From contig CM049320.1 in the NCBI GenBank assembly GCA_026874595.1, positions 46,142,714-46,206,713 of the forward strand: 64,000 bases of DNA, given 5' to 3'. The DNA is from Sipunculus nudus (Eukaryota; Annelida; Sipuncula; Golfingiida; Sipunculidae). Positions 54,201 to 60,614 of the stretch are shown in pieces (the first letter of the stretch is position 1; every line of letters begins with the position of its first letter). The notes beneath the pieces are model-generated. The model saw only the letters and a list, made by a program, of their open reading frames with translations, ran no database searches and was not told the DNA's origin. Position numbers and translations under genes: made by a program.

Positions 54201-55390
54201 TTTTGCAGGTTATACATCTTGGATAGCTTTCTTGATTTTATGACAGGTGACGCCACCTACATTCACATTTATGCTGCAGACATCCAAGCTCATATCTCTG
54301 GAACGATTTGACCAATTGGGCAAAAATTTTGCATGTTTATAAATCTAACATAGCTTTTTATCATCTTCGATAGCTTTCTGGATTTTATGGCAGGTGGCGC
54401 CACCTACATTTAAGGATACGCTGCAGACATTCAGGGTTATATCTCAGGACTGGTTTGACATAGCCCACTGAAATTTTGCATGTGTATAGATCTCACCTAG
54501 CATTTCATCATAAGCAAAACTGGTGGCGCCAACTGCAGCCATTTTTGCACAGGGTCCATTTGTTCATCTGCCTTGGGATAAAATTACTCATATCTTGGCA
54601 GGCGTTTGACTTATCCACCTGAAATTTTGCAGGTTTATGCATTCTTGACAGCTTTCTTGATTTTATGACAGGTGGCGCCACCTATATTCACATTTATGCT
54701 GCAGATATCCAAGCTAATATCTCAGGAACCATTTGACAGATTGGGCAAAACTTTTGCATGTTCATAGATCTCACATAACTCTTTATTATATGCAAAACTG
54801 GTCAGACATATCTGCCTGAAATTTTGCAGGCTTATAAATTTTGAATGTGTATAGATCTCACATAGCTCTTAATCATTCACAAAATTTGCGGCGCCACCTG
54901 CCATCATTTTTGCACAGTGTCCTTCTGTTTGTCTGCTGTGGGATAAAATCACTCATATACAAGTAGTGGTTTGAATTATCTGCCTAAAATTTTGCACATG
55001 TATACAACTTGGACAGCTTTCTGGATTTTGTGGTAGGTGGCGCAACCTACATACACATTTCAGCTGCAGACATCCAGGCTATTATGCAACACACCTCACT
55101 CTATTTCCCCTTGCCACTCAATCCATGCCTCACTTCACCTGTCCAACTCGGATTTTGGCGTATACACATAGTCGCTTGTTGACTACTCGTATTCTAGTTT
55201 TTGTGTTGTGTGCACCCATGCCAGAATATCAGCAGTGATGTTTGTTTAATTGTTTCTTGTTCTAAGTGTTCAGTACTTGCATTGTTCATATACATGTTAC
55301 ACATGTTCTTGAAAAGTAATTGTCCAGCATTGAAGCATTATACCTGGTGTAATCTCATTGCACAGGTTCGCATTAGGCCTGTAGGCCTTG
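51211..55390 (+). mobile_element. Family C HINE-like copy, split by a family B copy
   Basis: The 5' terminus AGCGAACCTGTG follows a T7 run. A GTCG-rich stretch and core units follow (perfect palindrome at 51693). The 3' end carries CACAGGTTCGC (55361-55371), the reverse complement of the 5' terminus at 11 of 12 positions. Then comes the perfect hairpin AGGCCT-GT-AGGCCT (55375-55388) and TTG-TT. Length is about 2.5 kb without the B insert. It is inserted in element X. The 132-codon ORF at 52546 has no recognisable domain and lies in repeat sequence. Confidence 0.75.
53494..55197 (+). mobile_element. Family B HINE-like copy inside family C (1.7 kb)
   Basis: The 5' terminus GTATCCGCCAAAA has its hairpin (GTTTTGTGGAT). 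The 3' end has GATTTTGGCGTATAC, hairpin AGTC / GACT and CTCGTATTCTAG-TT. Palindromic sites lie at 53820, 53970, 54098, 54247, 54393, 54521, 54671 and 54889, alternating roughly 128 and 148 bp, so the basic unit is a pair of about 276 bp. The uninterrupted target is present in the other C copy at 25274-25278 (T5). Here it is TT + B + T5, so again two extra Ts. Confidence 0.85.
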
Positions 55391-56480
55391 TTTTACTACA
55401 CACACAAATTGATCCCAAATGTTTGCATAACAAAATACTGTTGGCGATTAATACTAAGCAATAAATCAGCAGAGAATCAGCAATATGTGAAATATGTAAC
55501 ACATACATCAATTTCATGTTTTAAAGGGGCCAAATCACCTTTATAACCTAAAGATAATCTTTTGGAGATTTTATTCAAAATAGGTCAGAAAACATTGCTA
55601 TCACGCACACAGGCTGCTTGTTCTGTTAACGTTAACGTGTTTGTAATATGTGAGGGCTCGCCAAAGTGAAAGAAATTCAACAATGGCATCGGACAGCAAG
55701 TCGGATAGGCGAGAGTTTTGCAAATGGTGTTTTGCAACAAATTACCTTTTGTGTCTCCGCAAATACGCCACATACCATATTAGGTTATATTTTTTCCCCT
55801 TTTATCAACATTGCTGTGTTTACAAACATGTTGATCAACAAGTTTATACATCCTTCACGGAGGTAGAATATGAAATTTCCAAAACCAGAATTACTTTAGA
55901 TCATTAATACATAAACAGAGAAGCCAGAAATCACAAATTCTCTTTCGAAATGTAGGCGAATGGGCACATTTAAGGTCCATTTGAAAACCATATGACAGTA
56001 TCTTAGTGTAATGTATTTTAATATCGTCCCTATGATATATTATTCTGCCAAGACAATGATAATACTGTTGACTATTTGAAAACCATATTACATTATATAT
56101 GACCACGTAGTACCCAAGATGACTAATGTTATTCTTCAGATCGAAGGTTGGTAAATAAATTTGACCTTGACCTTGAATACCCTCTCTAACCTTTGGACAG
56201 CTATGGAGTAGTTGGTATTATCAGTACACATTCAAAATCTTATAAATCGATCCAATATTATTCATTTTGATGCGATAGTTACAATATCAAAGCAATATCT
56301 AGCCTTTTTTTATTATGATGACGGCCATCTTGGATTTGTGGGGGGTCAGGGGGTTGATAAAATTTGTTACCTAACATTTTCCATCAGCTAACACCTAAAT
56401 GAAGTGAAAACAAGTGCTATTTCAATTTGGGCATTCAATTCCTACGGGATTGGGATTTTGCTACATGAGCGACTACACTA
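55391..56480 (+). other. Element X right part with terminal inverted repeat
   Basis: The last 160 bases (about 56320-56480) are the reverse-complement partner of 33863-34030. The remainder is AT-rich. Small ORFs (for example 55650-55907) show no known domain and no repeat elsewhere in the window, so I leave them unassigned. Confidence 0.5.
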
Positions 56481-57514
56481 TAAGGTCTTTGTTACCCAAA
56501 TTCTTTAAGCTATGGGGCTCCGAAGTACCTCCCAATAATTAATAAAAAAAATTGATACAAAAGCTCAAATATCTGAACAACTAATGCATTGATCACCATG
56601 ATTATTTGCATGGATATTGATCATGTGGTGTTACATCAGTTTCTGCAGACTGGTGGTGCCACCTGTATTTTTTTCGATTTTTTTACGATTTTTTTCTCTA
56701 TTTTTGAGACCTCCAAAGATGCTATCATCTGTTAACAGGGCACAAATCGTAACTGCTGGACATGGAATCTTCTCACTTTACATCCAGAGAGGTCCATGAA
56801 AAGACTTCTTGGAAACCTTGAATTAGGTCTCTGTTACCCATATTCTTCAAGCTATGGGGCTCCGAAGTACCACCAGAATAATGAACAAATTTGATACAAA
56901 AGCTCAAGTATCTGAACAACTAATGCATTGATCACCATAATTTTTTGCATGGATATTCATCATGGAGTTTTTCATTAGTTTCTGCAGACTGGTGGTGCCA
57001 CCTGTATTTTTTTATATTTTACAATTTTTTTATCTATTTTTGAGACTCTAAAAGATGTGGTCATCCGTTAACAGGGCTCAAATTGTAACAACTAAACATA
57101 GAATCTTCTTACTTTACATCCGGAGAGGTACATGAAAAGTCTCCATGGAAACCTGAAATTATGTCTCTGTTACCCATATTCTCTGAGCTATTGGGATTAT
57201 AAGCACCCCCCAACATAATTAAAAATTTGATACCAAAGCAGGGCACAAATCATAAACATTGGACTTGGAATCTTCTTACCTAAAATCCAGGGAGGTCTAT
57301 GAAAATCTCCTTGGAAACGTGTATTTAGGTCTCTGTTACCCATATTTTCTGAGCTATGGGGCTTATAAATATAGGCACCCCTCAGGATAATTGAAAATTT
57401 GATACTAATATGCATGAACAATGATGCCACCTACATTACCTTAATAAGTTGTCTGTGCAAGGACATATTGTGAACATGTCAGTCGGCTGAGCGTCATGAC
57501 CCACGGGTCACTTG

Positions 57515-57775
57515 TTTTTTTCTGTTTTTGAGACCTTTAAAGATGTGGTCATCTGTTAACAGGGCACAAATTGCAATGACTGGATCTAGAATCTTCTTTC
57601 TTGACATGCTGGGAGGCCCATGAAAAGTCCTCCTTGGAAACCTAAAATTAGGTCTCTGTCATCCATATGTTCCAGATATGAGGCTCAGAAGTACCCCCCA
57701 GAATAACTAAAACTTTGATACAAAAGCTCTAGTATCTTAACAACTAGTGCATTGATGGACATGATTTTTTGCATG
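57515..57775 (+). repeat. Family A core, continuation of the outermost array
   Basis: It picks up the core interrupted at 33340 ('ctgtttttgagacctttaaagatgtgg' context) and is cut at 57776 by the LTR of Gypsy-3. Confidence 0.6.
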
Positions 57776-58330
57776 TGTAACGTTTTTACCCCTTTTTACA
57801 TTAACCCGAACCCTGGCCGTTATGAATTAATCCGGGAAAGGGAGTAACTATGCGGGTTTGCTGGTCCCCGCAAAGCGTCACCTAGTCTTGTTAAATATTT
57901 AAGACCGGAAATGTCAAAAAATGCCACAGGGGGTTAATCCCTGTGTGTGGAGACTTCTCGTTGTGTTTTAACTTCCAAAATAACTAACTCCCACGTAAAA
58001 CAAAACACATTTAATACAAAAATAAAGTTATACAGAGAATGATCGGACAATCCAAACACCTAGAATCGCCCGCATAACACAAACACATGTAAAATTCTTA
58101 TCCACAATTAAGTCTGTATCGGCAGCATTTTAAACATTACAAGACCTTCGTGCAGCCTACATTACTGGCTCACACACGACAAACTTTCTATCGGTATAGT
58201 CACATAAAAAAATACAATAGCCAAAATATTCCTTCCCCCATATCCTAGTACAATGTGTATTTACTCTAAAGTTACAGCATTAAGCTAACCCGGCAGCACA
58301 AACTGCAGCCCAACAAAGTTAAGCCCACCT
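57776..58330 (-). repeat. Probable Gypsy-3 3' LTR (inner edge uncertain)
   Basis: The outer edge reads TGTAACG directly after family A core. The inner edge cannot be fixed without the 5' LTR; candidate pyrimidine-rich stretches (the complement of a polypurine tract) lie near 58232 and 58323. No ORF is present. Confidence 0.45.
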
Positions 58331-58382
58331 CTATCTATAAAAAAAAGGACCCCCGGTACGGCTCAGCCGTGCTGAATAATCG

Positions 58383-58703
58383 CTAAGCCTCATCCGTCCT
58401 CCTTTTCCGCGTGACCACACTGCGCATCCTGCCACTGGCAGTAGCGATGGGCTCTCCTCCCCTCGGTGTACCAGACTCCTCAGCCGTGGATGGTGGACTC
58501 CTCCTGGGTAGGGGCCGAGCCTTCTCTTCACCTCCACGGCACGCCACCGGTGTTTGCCCCGATTCCACGCCCAAATGGCTGGAATCGGTCGCAGCTTCCA
58601 GTAGGTCCATGAAGTTCCCCTAATCGTAGCTGATCTCCAAACCTTCATTTGGCAACTCGTCGAACAGGTCAAGAACAAACTCTTGCTGCTCGCCTCCGTC
58701 CAT
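58383..58703 (-). CDS. Gypsy-3 small accessory ORF of unknown function
   Basis: A 107-codon frame starts at ATG 58703 and ends at TGA 58383, with one in-frame TAG at 58620-58622 (codon 28). The N-terminal part is acidic (MDGGEQQEFVLDLFDELPNE). The C-terminal part is Gly/Pro/Ser-rich and ends in a basic cluster (VTRKRRTDEA) that could be a nuclear-localisation-type signal. It lies between integrase and the 3' LTR, where some Ty3/Gypsy elements carry an env or other accessory gene. It has no membrane segment or signal peptide, so it is not env-like. I do not recognise it. Whether the TAG is damage or is bypassed cannot be told here. Confidence 0.45.
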
Positions 58704-58871
58704 CTTCACCCGTCAGCGGCTCCTTATTTATGGGGTTTCGTCCGTCAACTGTATCTCAAAAGACAAAAAGAAAGGGGTTAAGTATGTTCACTTAAGTGAG
58801 CACGTCATGAACAAACAAACAAACAAAAAAAAAGATTAAATAACCCAAGTGCACTAGTGAACCCTTCATTA
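58704..58871 (-). other. Gypsy-3 pol to accessory-ORF spacer
   Basis: Short non-coding spacer with an A/C-rich stretch (CAAACAAACAAAC near 58813). Confidence 0.6.
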
Positions 58872-60614
58872 TTAAGAATCAATAAGCCGCCTTGGAGGGC
58901 GCCGTTCACGACCACTGCGGCGAGCAGCTTCCACTCCATGAGAGTCTGAAACGGTTTGACTGGTTTGCTCTTGTGGGATCCTCCCATAATTAGTCTCTAT
59001 CTGCGATGCCGGACATTGTGTGGTAGTCTGTGCAATATCTTCGCATTCACTGTCAGCAACAACATTGATAGGCTGGGTTGCGGTGGCATTCTCGTACTCT
59101 TGAGTTTCCTCCTGGACTACATCATCCCCTGGCAGGGCCTCTGATGCACGACAAGCCTCTGGCGACGTTTCATCCTCCTCCGCTGGGATTTCAAGCCAAC
59201 AGTGCGGTTTTTCGTCGCCCTCATCAAAATGTGCTTGTTTTAGGTCATTAATGTGGACTATTCTCGGCTTCGCCCGTTGAGTCTGTTGTATCTTGTACAC
59301 CAGATCTCCCATTCTCTCTATCACCAGGTACGGGCCAGTCCATCCTAGTCCAAATTTCTCTTTGGCTGCTGGAGGATAGTACCTGTACACCCAACTCCCC
59401 AGCTGGAAACCATGCTCTTCAGCACTACGGTCATAGTTGTATTTTTGTCTCACGGCCGCTTTTTGTAGGCTACTCCTTGCATATTCAAATGCATTCTGCA
59501 TTGACTCTTTCAACCATTCCACATATTTTACGGGGCAGTTCGGCACTCTGTCACCATCCGGCGGGGTCCCGACCATAATGTCAATGGGCAGGTGTACGTC
59601 ACGGCCGAGCATCATACTATTGGGAGTACATCGTGTACTTTCATGCATAGTACTTCTATACGCCAGCATGACGAACGGTAAATGCTCATCCCAGTCTCTC
59701 CGGTTTTGTTTCGTAAAGGCGGAAAGCAGTTGGGCCAAAGTTCTGTTGAAACGTTCGATCATCCCATCCGATTGTGGATGATACGGAGTTGTTCTGGTTT
59801 TCCGGATTCCAAGTAAGCGACATGTCTCCTGGAACAAGTGAGATTCGAAGTCTCTGCCTTGGTCTGTGTGTATAGCTCTTGGGACTCCAAGCCTACAAAT
59901 CCACTCTTTCACTAGTACCTCTGCGACAGTTTCCGCTGTCTGGTCGGGTATAGCGTATGCCTCGGTCCATTTCGTAAAATAGTCGCCGATGACGAGCACG
60001 TAGCGATTTCCTTTCGCTGATGTAGGAACCGGCCCCAATACGTCCATGGCAATACGCTCCATGGGGTTACCAACAAGTTCCTGCTTCAGGGGCGCCTTCT
60101 TTGGACCAGTTTTTAGTTTTCTCTTTCCACATATTTTGCACTTCCGGCACCATCTTTCCACATCTTTCCGGTGGCCAGGCCAATAGAAGCGTCGTCTTAC
60201 ATTTTGTAGCGTTTTTGTCACGCCTAGATGTCCAGCCATGCGGTGGTCATGCAGATGTTCAAGGATCTGCCGTCTAAGTCGCTTTGGCGCCACAAGCTGG
60301 TATTTTGGCTCTTCGTGGGATTCCGGACACCACTGGCGATACAAGAGCCCATCTTTGACCTCCAGAACGGACCACTGGCTCCACAGTGCTTTTACCTGGC
60401 TATCCTTACCGGATATTTCTTTCCACGTGGGTCTGTGAGCAGAACTGCTTTTCCATTTAATAACCTCGGCTATGATGGAATCTTCAGCTTGCCATTCCTT
60501 CAACTGTTCTGGTACCCACGAATCTAACCAGTCGAATGAGTCATCCGACTGATTCGAAGTTGCCGGGCTGTCCCCTCTTTCTTGACCAGACGGGTCTTCT
60601 TTTTTTTCACACAT
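58872..60614 (-). CDS. Gypsy-3 integrase
   Basis: This 580-residue frame begins at an ATG just upstream of an A8 run, but its real start is inside pol. The zinc motif has H124, H129, C159 and C162. The catalytic triad is D191 (MDVLGP), D251 (TDQGRDF) and E287 (GMIERFN), with exactly 35 residues between the last two. The C-terminal GPY/F-type module is seen as LGWTGPYLVIER, followed by an acidic tail and a terminal basic RRSGRERRPPRR. The integrase itself has no internal stop. It overlaps the RT/RNase H frame by 91 bases in the -1 register. Confidence 0.9.
   Translation of the reverse strand: MCEKKEDPSGQERGDSPATSNQSDDSFDWLDSWVPEQLKEWQAEDSIIAEVIKWKSSSAHRPTWKEISGKDSQVKALWSQWSVLEVKDGLLYRQWCPESHEEPKYQLVAPKRLRRQILEHLHDHRMAGHLGVTKTLQNVRRRFYWPGHRKDVERWCRKCKICGKRKLKTGPKKAPLKQELVGNPMERIAMDVLGPVPTSAKGNRYVLVIGDYFTKWTEAYAIPDQTAETVAEVLVKEWICRLGVPRAIHTDQGRDFESHLFQETCRLLGIRKTRTTPYHPQSDGMIERFNRTLAQLLSAFTKQNRRDWDEHLPFVMLAYRSTMHESTRCTPNSMMLGRDVHLPIDIMVGTPPDGDRVPNCPVKYVEWLKESMQNAFEYARSSLQKAAVRQKYNYDRSAEEHGFQLGSWVYRYYPPAAKEKFGLGWTGPYLVIERMGDLVYKIQQTQRAKPRIVHINDLKQAHFDEGDEKPHCWLEIPAEEDETSPEACRASEALPGDDVVQEETQEYENATATQPINVVADSECEDIAQTTTQCPASQIETNYGRIPQEQTSQTVSDSHGVEAARRSGRERRPPRRLIDS

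Larger units (their letters stand above)
33863..56480. mobile_element. Element X: inverted-terminus element, about 4.4 kb without inserts
   Basis: The left end begins TAGTGTAG and the right end finishes CTACACTA. About 160 bp at the two ends are diverged reverse complements of each other, with shared blocks around 'ccgtaggaatt', 'atgcccaaattg', 'ggaaaatgtt' and 'ggtaacaaatttt'. It is flanked by TAA on both sides and interrupts a family A core at a precisely reconstructable point. Gypsy-2 (with its own inserts) and a family C copy sit inside it. What remains (33863-34252, 48311-51210, 55391-56480) has no ORF with a recognisable transposase, so it looks non-autonomous. A TAA duplication is compatible with PIF/Harbinger-type transposition, but the superfamily is not proven. 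Confidence 0.6.
33341..57514 (+). mobile_element. Family A copy split by element X (33341-33862 and 56481-57514)
   Basis: The 5' terminus AGCTCAGCTGACT at 33341 has its fold-back and GTCC stretch. The left part stops in mid-core at 'cctggaaTAA'. The core resumes at 56481 with 'TAAggtctttgttaccc', which is the continuation expected from every other core unit. The 3' terminus is at 57482-57514: GGCTGAGC, hairpin GACCCACGGGTC, then ACTTG. Net length is about 1.56 kb. Small ORFs at 56600-57430 are repeat translations. Confidence 0.75.

Noticed and set aside
58331-58678. 115-codon minus-strand ORF overlapping the Gypsy-3 accessory frame
   Set aside because: It is in another frame of the same DNA. 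The frame 58383-58703 has the better start and a more protein-like composition.
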